Assembly: GCF_008704535.1 (NCBI RefSeq)
Contig: NZ_CP023701.1
Location: 3,162,001-3,226,000, forward strand
Origin: Streptomyces subrutilus
Lineage (GTDB): Bacteria > Actinomycetota > Actinomycetes > Streptomycetales > Streptomycetaceae
Length of the DNA stretch: 64,000 nt
Direction of reading: 5' to 3'
Shown: positions 9,478 to 18,952 of the stretch, piece after piece
Position numbering within the stretch: the stretch's first letter is position 1
Layout of the letters: each line of letters starts with the position of its first letter
Position numbers and translations under genes: made by a program
The notes under the pieces: generated by a model
What the model was told of the DNA's origin: nothing
The model's database searches: none
Seen by the model: only the letters and a program-made list of their open reading frames with translations

Positions 9478-10182
9478 ATGGGCCCCATGCACCTCCTCTC
9501 CGTGAACCTCGGCCGCGCCACGGCCGTCGACTGCTCCGACGCCGAGGGCGGCATGACCGGCATCGGCAAGCGCCCCGTCCCGGGGCCGGTCCGCGTCAGC
9601 GCGCCCGGCCCGAAGGCCACCGGCCGCGGCAGCGGCCTGGCGGGCGACGCCGTCTGCGACCGGCGCCACCACGGCGGCGACCACCAGGCCGTCTACGCGT
9701 ACGCGCGCGAGGACCTCGACTGGTGGGAGGCCGAGCTGGGCCGCGCCCTGCCGCCCGGCCTCTTCGGGGAGAACCTCACCACCACCGGCGTGGACCTGAG
9801 CGGCGCGGTGCTCGGCGAGCGCTGGCGGGTCGGCCCCGAACTGGTCCTGGAGGTCTCCTCCACCCGCATCCCGTGCCGGACCTTCCAGGGCGTGCTGGGC
9901 GAGCCCGGCTGGGTCAGGCGGTTCACCCGGGAGTGCCGTCCGGGGGCGTACCTGCGGGTGGTCCGGGAGGGCCCGGTCTCCCCCGGCGACCGGATCGAGA
10001 TCACCCACCGCCCCGAGCACGAGGTCACCTCGGCGTTCCTCTTCCGCGCCTGGACCACCGACCGGACCCTGCTGCCGCGCGTCCTCGCGGCGGGCGAGGC
10101 CCTGGCACCCGACGTGCGCGAGACCGCCCTCGCGTACGCGCGCAAGCACGCGGGGCACGGAACCGTCACCCCGGGCGGCTAG
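9478..10182 (+). CDS. MOSC domain protein (YiiM-like)
   Basis: 234 aa. The MOSC fold is seen in the HHGGDHQAVYAYAREDLDWWE stretch and in FGENLTTTGVDLSGAVLGERW. The conserved Cys is in SSTRIPCRTFQG, the position that binds molybdenum or sulphur in the family. MOSC proteins handle Mo-pterin or sulphur carriers, and YiiM acts on N-hydroxylated purines. The C-terminal YiiM-type helical extension (about 170-225) is present. ATG 9478 follows a -10 box at leaderless spacing. The stop codon TAG overlaps the -10 box of the next gene. The substrate is not predictable. Confidence 0.9.
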   Translation: MGPMHLLSVNLGRATAVDCSDAEGGMTGIGKRPVPGPVRVSAPGPKATGRGSGLAGDAVCDRRHHGGDHQAVYAYAREDLDWWEAELGRALPPGLFGENLTTTGVDLSGAVLGERWRVGPELVLEVSSTRIPCRTFQGVLGEPGWVRRFTRECRPGAYLRVVREGPVSPGDRIEITHRPEHEVTSAFLFRAWTTDRTLLPRVLAAGEALAPDVRETALAYARKHAGHGTVTPGG

Positions 10183-10185
10183 GTT
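10180..10185 (+). promoter_or_regulatory. -10 element of a leaderless SDR transcript
   Basis: TAGGTT overlaps the MOSC stop codon and ends 6 nt before ATG 10192, with no ribosome-binding site. The SDR gene may therefore have its own promoter although it follows the MOSC gene closely. Confidence 0.5.
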
Positions 10186-10191
10186 GCGCGT

Positions 10192-10965
10192 ATGACGACT
10201 GCCTTGATTACGGGATCCACGGCGGGCATCGGCGCCGCCTTCGCGCGCCGGCTCGCCGCCCAGGGACACAACCTCGTACTGGTGGCGCGCGACACCAAGC
10301 GGCTGGGCGAGCAGGCCACCGAACTGCACGACCGGCACGGCATCGAGGCCGAGGTCCTGGCCGCCGACCTCGCCACGGAGGAGGGCATCGCGGCCGTGGA
10401 GCAGCGGCTGGCCGACCGCACGCACCCGGTGGACCTGCTGGTCAACAACGCGGGCTTCGGCAACAAGGGCCGCTACCTCGACGTCTCCATGGCCGACGAA
10501 CTGACCATGCTGAAGGTGCACGTGGAGGCGGTCCTGCGGCTGACCTCCGCGGCCGCCGCCCCGATGCGCGCGCGCGGCCGCGGCGGCGTGATCAACGTGG
10601 CCTCGGTGGCGGCCTTCCTGCCGCGCGGCACCTACGGGGCCAGCAAGGCCTGGGTCGTGCAGTTCACCCAGGGCGCGGCGAAGGACCTGGCGGGCTCGGG
10701 CGTACGGCTGATGGCCCTGTGCCCCGGCTTCGTCCGCACGGAGTTCCACGAGCGGGCCGGGATGGGCACCGACAACATCCCGAACTGGCTGTGGCTGGAC
10801 GCCGACAAGCTGGTGACCGCGGCCCTCGCCGACCTGGCCCGGGGCCGGACCGTGTCGGTCCCCGACCCGCGCTACAAGGCGCTGATGGGCGTGGTGAAGC
10901 TGACCCCGCGCGGCCTCCTCGGCGGGGTGTCCTCGCGCACCGGCCGCAAGTACGGCCCCCAGTAG
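10192..10965 (+). CDS. Short-chain dehydrogenase/reductase
   Basis: 257 aa classical SDR. The cofactor motif TGSTAGIG (residues 7-14) is followed by NNAG (about 85), a catalytic Ser in NVASVAAF (about 137) and Tyr-Lys in YGASKAW (about 150-156). PGFVRTEF is the usual post-catalytic loop. The R at the end of beta-2 (LVARDTKRL) favours NADP(H). The substrate is unknown. It lies 9 nt after the MOSC gene, and the pair ends at a terminator facing groEL1. Similar proteins are annotated DltE/YqjQ-like, but the sequence does not decide this. Confidence 0.92.
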   Translation: MTTALITGSTAGIGAAFARRLAAQGHNLVLVARDTKRLGEQATELHDRHGIEAEVLAADLATEEGIAAVEQRLADRTHPVDLLVNNAGFGNKGRYLDVSMADELTMLKVHVEAVLRLTSAAAAPMRARGRGGVINVASVAAFLPRGTYGASKAWVVQFTQGAAKDLAGSGVRLMALCPGFVRTEFHERAGMGTDNIPNWLWLDADKLVTAALADLARGRTVSVPDPRYKALMGVVKLTPRGLLGGVSSRTGRKYGPQ

Positions 10966-10992
10966 GCCGGCAGGACGCACGGGCACACGGGA

Positions 10993-11033
10993 AAGCCCCG
11001 GTCACCGCCGCTGGGCAGCGGGGGCCGGGGCTT
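10993..11033. terminator. Terminator between SDR gene and groEL1
   Basis: Arms AAGCCCCGG (10993-11001) and CCGGGGCTT (11025-11033) enclose a second inner dyad (CCGCT/AGCGG). The site serves both convergent genes. Confidence 0.8.
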
Positions 11034-11056
11034 CGCCGTGGTGCGTGGAGCGCTGG

Positions 11057-12694
<1,638 letters not shown>

Positions 12695-12752
12695 TCAGTC
12701 CTCTCGTTGCGATCCTCGGCCGCTCACCGCGACCTCCACCGCCTAGAACGAA

Positions 12753-12798
12753 CTACGCCCCTCGCCGCCCGGCATCAGCTGGGTGACCAGGGGCGTAG
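12753..12798 (-). promoter_or_regulatory. groES-groEL1 intergenic hairpin (attenuator/processing site)
   Basis: CTACGCCCC (12753-12761) pairs with GGGGCGTAG (12790-12798) inside the 136-nt gap between the two cistrons. On the transcript the stem is followed by GUUCGUUCU, a weak U-rich run. It could partly terminate transcription or set an RNA processing point that lowers groEL1 relative to groES. Confidence 0.5.
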
Positions 12799-12821
12799 CT
12801 CAAATCAAATCTGGAAGCGAA

Positions 12822-13130
12822 TTACTTCTCGACGATCGCGAGCACGTCGCGAGCCGAGAGGACGAGGTACTCCTCGCCGCTGTACTTCACTTCGGTGCCG
12901 CCGTACTTGCTGTACAGCACGATGTCGCCGACGCTGACGTCCAGCGGGAGACGCTGGCCGTCCTCGAAGCGGCCCGGGCCAACCGCGAGGACGACGCCCT
13001 CCTGGGGCTTCTCCTTCGCGGTGTCCGGGATGACCAGGCCAGAGGCCGTGGTCTGCTCGGCGTCGAGCGGCTGGACCACAATGCGGTCCTCGAGCGGCTT
13101 GATGGCAACCTTGGAGCTGGCGGTCGTCAC
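12822..13130 (-). CDS. groES: Co-chaperonin GroES
   Basis: 102 aa. Full GroES beta-barrel: [19 protein letters not shown] with the mobile loop [33 protein letters not shown] and [13 protein letters not shown]. It caps the GroEL ring. The start is GTG 13130 with GGGGGAGG upstream. It is the first gene of the heat-shock operon, and its promoter with two CIRCE elements lies about 100-170 nt upstream. Confidence 0.97.
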   Translation of the reverse strand: MTTASSKVAIKPLEDRIVVQPLDAEQTTASGLVIPDTAKEKPQEGVVLAVGPGRFEDGQRLPLDVSVGDIVLYSKYGGTEVKYSGEEYLVLSARDVLAIVEK

Positions 13131-13226
13131 GATCCGACCTCCCCCTTCGGAGATCCGGGGTTAACTGTCTGAGGTGGCGACCAGGTCGATCCGTCGTCGC
13201 GGGTGCCGGACCTACCTGTCGCTGTG

Positions 13227-13253
13227 TTGGCACTCACCAGGGGCGAGTGCCAG
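13227..13253. promoter_or_regulatory. CIRCE operator (promoter-proximal)
   Basis: TTGGCACTC-N9-GAGTGCCAG, the HrcA-binding inverted repeat, with one arm mismatch from the consensus TTAGCACTC-N9-GAGTGCTAA. It lies just downstream of the predicted groES transcription start. Confidence 0.93.
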
Positions 13254-13258
13254 GTGCG

Positions 13259-13288
13259 AGACTATTCCGGCGGTTAGCACTCGGTCAA
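13259..13288 (-). promoter_or_regulatory. groES promoter
   Basis: Minus-strand TTGACC (13288-13283) and TAGTCT (13264-13259) with an 18-nt spacer form a vegetative promoter. The -35 lies in the spacer of the distal CIRCE, so bound HrcA would block polymerase directly. Confidence 0.75.
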
Positions 13289-13300
13289 GCGGAGTGCCAA
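13274..13300. promoter_or_regulatory. CIRCE operator (overlapping -35)
   Basis: TTAGCACTC-N9-GAGTGCCAA, nearly perfect. It is the second HrcA site of the groES promoter, 20 nt from the first. Confidence 0.95.
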
Positions 13301-13703
13301 TTCTCGCCGCCACTGGTGTCGTTCCAGCCCCTCCCCGGCCCCGTCCGGACCGCCCGTCCGCCCCCCCCACCGGCCGAAACGCCGCCCGACCCACCGCGTC
13401 GGCACCCGCAACCCGGCCGGGCGAGACGGACCGCGGCCGGGCGAGGCGCGGCCGGTTTCGGGTGCGGGCGGGGCGGGGGCAGGTCCGCGGGGGCGTGCGG
13501 GAGGGTCCCCGCAGGACGAGCGCGCAACCGGGTCCGGGGTGCGTGACGCGGCTCCGCGCGCGAGCCGAGCAGACCCTCGCGCACGACCCCGCCCCGGCCC
13601 GACCCCGGCCGGCCCCCGCACGGGCCCCGGGCCCCGGCACCCCGACCCCGCCGGACCCGCAGGGGGCCGGTGAGGGAAACGGGGGGTATGTGACGCTTGG
13701 GGC
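13301..13703. other. Non-coding, extremely G+C-rich spacer
   Basis: About 400 nt of C/G-rich sequence with simple CCCGGCC-type runs. Long open frames exist on both strands but read as low-complexity Arg/Pro/Ala protein with no recognisable domain, so I call none. Together with the chimeric remnant that follows, it looks like decayed or rearranged DNA. Confidence 0.5.
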
Positions 13704-13875
13704 GTGCGCATTCTGGTGGTCGAAGACGAAGAGGGGCTCGCCGAGTCCCTGCGGCGCGGCCGGTCCGCCGACGGGCACCTCGTCGAGGTCGCCCACGACG
13801 GGCGCACCGGGCTCGACCTCGCCCTGGCCGGCGGGCCGTACGACGTCGTGCTGCTGGACCTGATGCCGCCCGGGG
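13704..13875 (+). pseudogene. Response-regulator receiver remnant (5' part only)
   Basis: GTG 13704 opens MRILVVEDEEGLAESLRRG and continues through the phospho-acceptor strand VVLLDLMPPGG (about residue 52), a clear OmpR-family receiver start. After about 57 residues similarity stops abruptly. The frame runs 13 more codons to a stop at 13913, without the rest of the receiver or any DNA-binding domain. The next frame continues as an unrelated protein tail, so the site is a deletion or fusion point. No sensor kinase is adjacent. Confidence 0.75.
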
Positions 13876-13876
13876 G

Positions 13877-14314
13877 TCGGCGGGCACGTTCACCGATCCG
13901 GGGAAGCCGCTGAAGCTGGTCGACGCGGCGAAGCGGGACGTGGTGACGGACGAGGGCTGGGACCTGTTGGCGTTCGTGAAGCAGGCGGAGAACCTGTCCG
14001 GCGGAAAAGTGCGGTTCACGACACTGCCCGTGGAGGGCTTCGCCAGGAACCAAGACGGGGAGGTCAACGTCGTAGATGATATGAAGACAAAGCGTCTCAT
14101 TGCCGAGCAGATCGGGCCCAAGGCCGCCGAGACCGCCGGCGCGCCGGGCACCGCTCCCTCCGCACCCGACGCGCCGGGCACGTCACCGGCTCCGTCGCGC
14201 GAGGCGTCACCCCCCTCCTCGCCCGCCTCGTCGCCTCCGTCGTCACCCCCCGCCTCACCGGTCCCGTCCGGCCCCGCGCTCCAGGACGGCGGCGGTGTCC
14301 CGTGCGTGGACTGA
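13877..14314 (+). pseudogene. LytR-CpsA-Psr (LCP) protein C-terminal remnant
   Basis: In the +1 frame relative to the receiver fragment, about 145 codons encode GTFTDPGKPLKLVDAAKRD, WDLLAFVKQAENLSGG and VRFTTLPVEGF, which resemble the distal part of LCP cell-wall glycopolymer ligases. A Pro/Ser/Ala-rich tail follows. The N-terminal membrane anchor and catalytic Arg/Asp core are missing. The stop at 14314 overlaps the start of the SEDS gene (GTG 14302), so an intact LCP gene may once have been coupled to it. Confidence 0.65.
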
Positions 14315-15801
14315 GGCCCCTGACGGCCGCGGGCCACCGCCGCCGCACGGAGGCGCTGCTGCTGGTCTTCGTCGTCGTCATCGCCGTCTTCGGCCACGCG
14401 AGCGCCGGTCTGGCCATGAACGGCGAGCTGCCGCCCAACCTGGCCGGTTTCGCGATCAGCCTGACGCTGCTCTCGCTCGTCGGCCACCTCGGCATCCGCC
14501 GCTTCGCCGCCTACGCGGACCCGCTGGTCTTCCCGCTGGCGATGCTGCTGACCGGGCTGGGCCTGGTCCTGCTGCACCGGCTGGACCAGGGGTACATCGA
14601 GCGCTACAACGCGGACGCGAACGCCCCGGGGCAGCTGCTGTGGACGGTGGTCGGGGTCGCCGCCTGCCTGCTGGTGGTGGGGCTGCTGCGCGACCACCGG
14701 CTGTTGCAGCGGTTCATCTACCTCACCATGGCGGTCGCGCTGGTGCTGCTGATCGCTCCGGCGTTCTTCGGCGCGGACACGTACGGCGCGAAGCGCTGGA
14801 TCGTCCTGTTCGGCTTCTCGCTGCAGCCCGGCGAGTTCGTGAAGATCATGATCGCGATCTTCTTCGCGGGCTACCTCGTGGTCCACCGGGACTCGCTCGC
14901 GCTGACCGGCCGCAGGTTCCTGGGCATGCGCCTGCCGCCGATGCGCCAGCTCGGCCCCATCGTCACGGTGTGGATCGTCTCGATGCTGGTGCTCGTCTTC
15001 GAGCGCGACCTCGGCACCTCGCTGATCTTCTTCGGCGTGTTCGTGGTGATGCTGTACGTGGCGACCGAGCGCACCGGCTGGATCGTGTGCGGCGTGCTCA
15101 TGGCCTCGGTCGGCGCGTTCGTGGTGGGCTCGACGGAACCGCACGTCAAGGCGCGTGTGGCGGCCTGGCTGGAGCCGTTGTCGTACTACTGGGCGGACCG
15201 GCCCGCCGGGGTCACCTCGGACCAGTCGGCGCAGGCGCTGTTCAGCTTCGGGACCGGCGGGATCTCGGGTACGGGCCTGGGCCTGGGCCACCCGGAGCTG
15301 ATCAAGTTCGCCGGCCGCAGCGACTTCATCCTCACCACGGTGGGCGAGGAGCTCGGGCTGGCCGGGGTCATGGCCGTGCTGCTCCTGTACGGGCTGCTCG
15401 TCCAGCGGGGGCTGCGGATGGCGCTGGGTGCCCGCGACCCGTTCGGCAAGCTCCTGGCGGTGGGCCTGGCCTCGGCCCTGGCCCTCCAGGTCTTCGTGGT
15501 CGCGGGCGGCGTGACGGGGCTGATCCCGCTGACCGGCAAGGCGCTGCCCTTCCTCGCGAAGGGCGGCTCGTCGCTGCTGGCCAACTGGATCATGATCGCC
15601 CTGCTGCTGCGCATCAGCGACAGCGCGGAGCGGCAGCGCGAGGCGGACGCCCGGGACCCGGTGGAGACGACGATCACGCCGGTGGTCGCGGCTCCGGCGG
15701 GCGGTCCTACAGGTAGTCCTCCAGGCGCCCTATCCGGTAGCCCTGTTCCTGGATCCGCTGGAGCATCCGGGCCGTCATCCGGGTTTCCGTGGCGCCCTTG
15801 A
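14302..15801 (+). CDS. FtsW/RodA/SpoVE family (SEDS) protein
   Basis: 499 aa polytopic peptidoglycan glycosyltransferase-type protein with about ten hydrophobic segments. Family signatures include YGAKRWIVLFGFSLQPGEF, FERDLGTSLIFFGVF (with the conserved Asp) and GRSDFILTTVGEELGLAG. SEDS proteins polymerise lipid II with a partner class B PBP, and none is next to it. GTG 14302 overlaps the LCP remnant. The last 50 residues are Pro/Gly/Ser-rich, and the final 95 nt overlap the convergent deacetylase gene, so the natural stop may have been lost. It is one of several SEDS paralogues expected in Streptomyces. Confidence 0.88.
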   Translation: MRGLRPLTAAGHRRRTEALLLVFVVVIAVFGHASAGLAMNGELPPNLAGFAISLTLLSLVGHLGIRRFAAYADPLVFPLAMLLTGLGLVLLHRLDQGYIERYNADANAPGQLLWTVVGVAACLLVVGLLRDHRLLQRFIYLTMAVALVLLIAPAFFGADTYGAKRWIVLFGFSLQPGEFVKIMIAIFFAGYLVVHRDSLALTGRRFLGMRLPPMRQLGPIVTVWIVSMLVLVFERDLGTSLIFFGVFVVMLYVATERTGWIVCGVLMASVGAFVVGSTEPHVKARVAAWLEPLSYYWADRPAGVTSDQSAQALFSFGTGGISGTGLGLGHPELIKFAGRSDFILTTVGEELGLAGVMAVLLLYGLLVQRGLRMALGARDPFGKLLAVGLASALALQVFVVAGGVTGLIPLTGKALPFLAKGGSSLLANWIMIALLLRISDSAERQREADARDPVETTITPVVAAPAGGPTGSPPGALSGSPVPGSAGASGPSSGFPWRP

Positions 15802-16597
15802 GCTCGGACGGGCCGCGGAAGTGGGCCAGGACGATGTCGCCCGGCTTGAGGGCCGAGCCCTCGGCGTACTGGAAGTTGTTGATCTGCATCGAGACCCGCC
15901 ACAGGACCACGTGCGCGACCCCGCACTCCGAGGCGGCCCGGAGGGTGTCGTCGTTGTAGTTGCCGAAGGGCGGGCGCATCAGCGTCGGGCGCGTCCCGAA
16001 CCGCTTCTCCAGGCGTTCCTGCTGGCCGCATATCTCGTGTTTCTGCGCCGCGAAGGACAGCGTGCGCAGGTTCGGGTGCGTCAGCGTGTGGTTGTTGATC
16101 GTGCTTGCCGAGCCGTTGTCGCGGAGCTTCTCGAAGTGCCCGTAGTCCGCGGAGGCCACGTTGTCGGTGAGGAACATCGAGATCGGCAGCTTCAGGTCGG
16201 CCGCCATCTCCAGGAACTCGGGGTCCTTCTCCGCGCCGTCGTCGAAGGTCAGGAAGACGACCTTGTCGTCGGGCGCCACGGGTATTCGGTCCACCACCGG
16301 CGCCCTGCCCGGGCCCGCCGTCGGCAGCTGCGGCTTCCGGGCGGGCTTGGGCGCGTACGCGACGGGGGCCTCCAGGCCCCACTTGCGGTACGCCTCGTCC
16401 GAGGCGGTCCCGGCCGCCCCGGACGGCGTCCCCGAGGGGGCCGCCGAGGGTGTGCCGGAGCCGGGCTCCGGCGCCTCCTGCGTGGTCTTGCGGCCCAGTC
16501 GTTCGATCGGGTCCACGCTGTCCCCGCACCCCGTCAGGGACAGCGCGAGCGCGCCGGCCGCCAGCGTTCCGGCTACCAACCGGCGCGCGTACTTCAC
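15707..16597 (-). CDS. NodB-type polysaccharide deacetylase lipoprotein
   Basis: 296 aa. A type II signal peptide with lipobox LTGC (Cys about 23) precedes a Pro/Ser/Thr/Ala linker (about 35-110). The NodB domain has motif 1 TFDDG, motif 2 HTLTHP, motif 3 RPPFGNYND and motif 4 LAHFRG. It should be a membrane-anchored, metal-dependent deacetylase acting on peptidoglycan or another wall glycan. GTG 16597 overlaps the TGA of the upstream paralogue (GTGA). Motif 1 has the canonical metal-ligand Asp pair. The two neighbours share ICGQQ, RPTLxRPP and RLEDYL, so they are tandem duplicates. Confidence 0.92.
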   Translation of the reverse strand: MKYARRLVAGTLAAGALALSLTGCGDSVDPIERLGRKTTQEAPEPGSGTPSAAPSGTPSGAAGTASDEAYRKWGLEAPVAYAPKPARKPQLPTAGPGRAPVVDRIPVAPDDKVVFLTFDDGAEKDPEFLEMAADLKLPISMFLTDNVASADYGHFEKLRDNGSASTINNHTLTHPNLRTLSFAAQKHEICGQQERLEKRFGTRPTLMRPPFGNYNDDTLRAASECGVAHVVLWRVSMQINNFQYAEGSALKPGDIVLAHFRGPSELKGATETRMTARMLQRIQEQGYRIGRLEDYL

Positions 16598-17538
16598 AGA
16601 TAGTCCTCCAGGCGTGCCACGGCGTACCCCTTGTCCGTGACGGTCTTCATGACCTGACGGATCATGTCAGGCATCGTGCCCTTCCAGTCTTCCTTGCCCC
16701 GGAAGTGGGTCAGGATGATGTCGCCGGGGTGCAGGTCGCGGTCCCATTCCCGGTAGTCCATCCGGTTGGTGAACGCCTCGGCGTTCCACAGCGGGACGGC
16801 CTTGATGCCGCAGGACTTCGCCGCGCGCAGGGTGTCCTGGTTGTAGTTGCCGTAGGGCGGCCGGAAGAGCGTGGGGCGCTTGCCGAACACCTTCTGCAGG
16901 GTGTCCTGCTGCCCGCAGATCTCCTCGCGCTGCTTGTCGTAGGAGAGCGCCGGCATGTAGCGGTGGTTGAGCGTGTGGTTGTTCAGGGTGACGCCGGCGG
17001 CCTGCATCTCCTTGAAGTACGGGTAGTTGTCGTTGACGACGTAGTCGCTGAGGAACGCCGTGTACGGGATCTTCAGCTCCTTCATCATCTTCAGGAACTC
17101 GGGGTCCTTCTCCGCGCCGTCGTCGATCGTCAGGAAGACGACCTTGTCCTCGGTGGGGATGGTGGTGAAGACCGGCGGGTACTCCTCCTGGTCCTCGACC
17201 TCGAAGCCGTCCCGGGTGCTGATCTCGGGCTTCTCCTTGGGCGCCGGGGGCGCCGTCAGCGGCGTCTTGAGCAGACGCCACTTCTTGGCGGCGACCACGC
17301 GCGCCTGCTGGGCCGCCTTGGCCTTCTCGGCGGCGCCGAGCGCGCCGGCCGCGCCCGCGGCCTTCTCGGCCTTGGCCTTCTCCGCCTTGTCCGGGGCCCC
17401 GGAGTCGGCGGAGCCGCACGCCGTCCCGAGGGCGGCGACCAGCAGGGCGGCCACGGCCACCCCGAACCGGCTGCGCGGACCCGCCGCGTACCGGTGACCG
17501 TGTTGCGTCTTATCTTCCTTTTGTCCGACTAGCTGCAT
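16594..17538 (-). CDS. NodB-type polysaccharide deacetylase lipoprotein (paralogue)
   Basis: 314 aa. The signal peptide has a lipobox-like LGTACGS (Cys about 41), followed by an Ala/Lys-rich helical linker. The NodB domain has TIDDG (TFDDG in most members), HTLNHR, RPPYGNYNQDT and LTHFRG. In motif 2 the second His is kept (HTLNH). ATG 17538 is chosen with AGGA 9 nt upstream; it starts a twin-basic N-region before the hydrophobic segment. It is first of a two-gene operon, with stop and next start overlapping in GTGA. The substrate is unproven. Confidence 0.91.
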   Translation of the reverse strand: MQLVGQKEDKTQHGHRYAAGPRSRFGVAVAALLVAALGTACGSADSGAPDKAEKAKAEKAAGAAGALGAAEKAKAAQQARVVAAKKWRLLKTPLTAPPAPKEKPEISTRDGFEVEDQEEYPPVFTTIPTEDKVVFLTIDDGAEKDPEFLKMMKELKIPYTAFLSDYVVNDNYPYFKEMQAAGVTLNNHTLNHRYMPALSYDKQREEICGQQDTLQKVFGKRPTLFRPPYGNYNQDTLRAAKSCGIKAVPLWNAEAFTNRMDYREWDRDLHPGDIILTHFRGKEDWKGTMPDMIRQVMKTVTDKGYAVARLEDYL

Positions 17539-17697
17539 AGCAGCGCATCCTGGCAGCAGACACGCGGCCTTCCCCGGAAGACACCGCGCGCCGCGTCCCG
17601 TCTTCCACCGACTGGCCCACACCCCCGGGCGGCCGCCCCACCGACCCGCCGCCGCCCGCCGCCCCCGCCGCCCGTCCGCCCCCCGCGCGCGGTCGCC

Positions 17698-17703
17698 GAC
17701 AAT
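17698..17703 (+). promoter_or_regulatory. -10 element, leaderless methyltransferase gene
   Basis: GACAAT ends 7 nt before GTG 17711, with no Shine-Dalgarno sequence. This favours GTG 17711 over the ATG at 17702, which overlaps the box itself. Confidence 0.55.
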
Positions 17704-17710
17704 GGACCCC

Positions 17711-18913
17711 GTGACCCCCGAAGACTTCGCCGCCCTCCTCACCCCCGAGGGCACCGCCCTCCTCGACGCGCTCCGCGACCACGACCCCGCCCGGGAACTG
17801 GCCCTGGCCACCCGGCTGCGGCGCGACCACCCCGCCGCCCTGGTCTCCGCCGCGCTCGGGCAGGCCCGGCTGCGGCAGCGGGCGGTGGCGAAGTTCGGCG
17901 CGCAGGACGCCTTCCGGATGTACTTCACCTCCGGCGGCGGCGAGATGGCCACCCGCGCCTCCGTTGCGGCCCACCGCGCCGAGCGGTTCGCCGCCCTGGG
18001 CGTGCGCAGCGTGGCCGACCTGTGCTGCGGCATCGGCGGGGACGCCCTCGCCCTGGCGCGGCTCGGGATCCGGGTGCTGGCGGTGGACCGCGATCCGCTG
18101 ACCGTGGCCGTCGCGCGGGCCAACGCGCGGGCACTGGGCCTGGCGGACCTGATCGAGGTGCGGGAGGCGGACGTCACGGACGTGGACGTGTCCGCGTACG
18201 ACGCCGTCTTCGTCGACCCGGCCCGGCGGGGCGGGCGCGGGCGGGTCTTCGACCCCGAGGGCTACTCGCCGCCGCTGTCCTGGGCGGTGCGGACGGCCCG
18301 TACGGCCCGGTACGCAGCGATCAAGATCGCGCCCGGCATCCCGCACGATGCGGTGCCCGCCGAGGCCGAGGCCGAGTGGATCTCCGACCAGGGCGACGTG
18401 AAGGAGGCCGTGCTCTGGTTCGGGACGGCGCCCGGGACCGTCCGCGCCACCCTGCTGCCCGGGCCGCGCGCGCTGCACACCGCCGACCCGCTGCCGGATC
18501 CCGCGGCGGGCCCGGTGGGGCGCTGGCTGTACGAGCCGGACGGCGCCGTGATCCGCGCCCACCTGGTCGCCGAGGTCGCCGCGCAGCTGGACGGCCGGCT
18601 CATCGACCCGACCATCGCCTACGTCACGGCCGACGCACTGCGCGCGACCCCGTACGCGACGGCGTACGAGATCACGGACGTGCTGCCCTTCGGCCTGAAG
18701 AAACTGAAGGCGCTGCTGCGCGAGCGCGGGGTCGGCATCCTGACGGTGAAGAAACGGGGCTCCGCGATCGAGCCGGAGGAGCTGCGCCGGAAGGTCAAGC
18801 CGCAGGGGCCGAACTCGGCGACGGTGTTCCTGACCCGGGTCGCGGGCGCCCCCTCGATGCTGATCGGCTCCCCCGCCCCGGCCCCCGACGCGGCCGCCCC
18901 GGGTCCCGCCTGA
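17711..18913 (+). CDS. SAM-dependent methyltransferase with THUMP-like C-terminal domain
   Basis: About 400 aa. A helical N-terminal region (1-95) is followed by a class I Rossmann methyltransferase core: motif I VADLCCGIGGDALALA (about 101-116), acidic motif II (LAVDRD) and a motif IV-like segment FVDPARRGGRGR. The C-terminal THUMP-like domain (about 290-385) has FGLKKLKALLRERGVG and LTVKKRGSAIEPEELRRK. This architecture resembles RNA-modifying methyltransferases. The DPARR signature is shared by the actinobacterial family, but the target nucleotide is not known. It is convergent with the small gene at 18953. Confidence 0.88.
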   Translation: MTPEDFAALLTPEGTALLDALRDHDPARELALATRLRRDHPAALVSAALGQARLRQRAVAKFGAQDAFRMYFTSGGGEMATRASVAAHRAERFAALGVRSVADLCCGIGGDALALARLGIRVLAVDRDPLTVAVARANARALGLADLIEVREADVTDVDVSAYDAVFVDPARRGGRGRVFDPEGYSPPLSWAVRTARTARYAAIKIAPGIPHDAVPAEAEAEWISDQGDVKEAVLWFGTAPGTVRATLLPGPRALHTADPLPDPAAGPVGRWLYEPDGAVIRAHLVAEVAAQLDGRLIDPTIAYVTADALRATPYATAYEITDVLPFGLKKLKALLRERGVGILTVKKRGSAIEPEELRRKVKPQGPNSATVFLTRVAGAPSMLIGSPAPAPDAAAPGPA

Positions 18914-18920
18914 CCGGTTC

Positions 18921-18936
18921 GCGCCCGGCCGGGCGC
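18921..18936. terminator. Palindromic terminator between convergent genes
   Basis: GCGCCCGGCCGGGCGC is a perfect 16-bp palindrome in the 39-nt gap between the methyltransferase gene and the 18953 gene. Confidence 0.6.
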
Positions 18937-18952
18937 GGGCGGGCGCCGGGCG

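Noticed and set aside
13174..13863. Long open frames in both strands upstream of the receiver remnant
   Set aside because: Arg/Pro/Ala-rich low complexity, crossing the CIRCE operators and the groES promoter; not coding.
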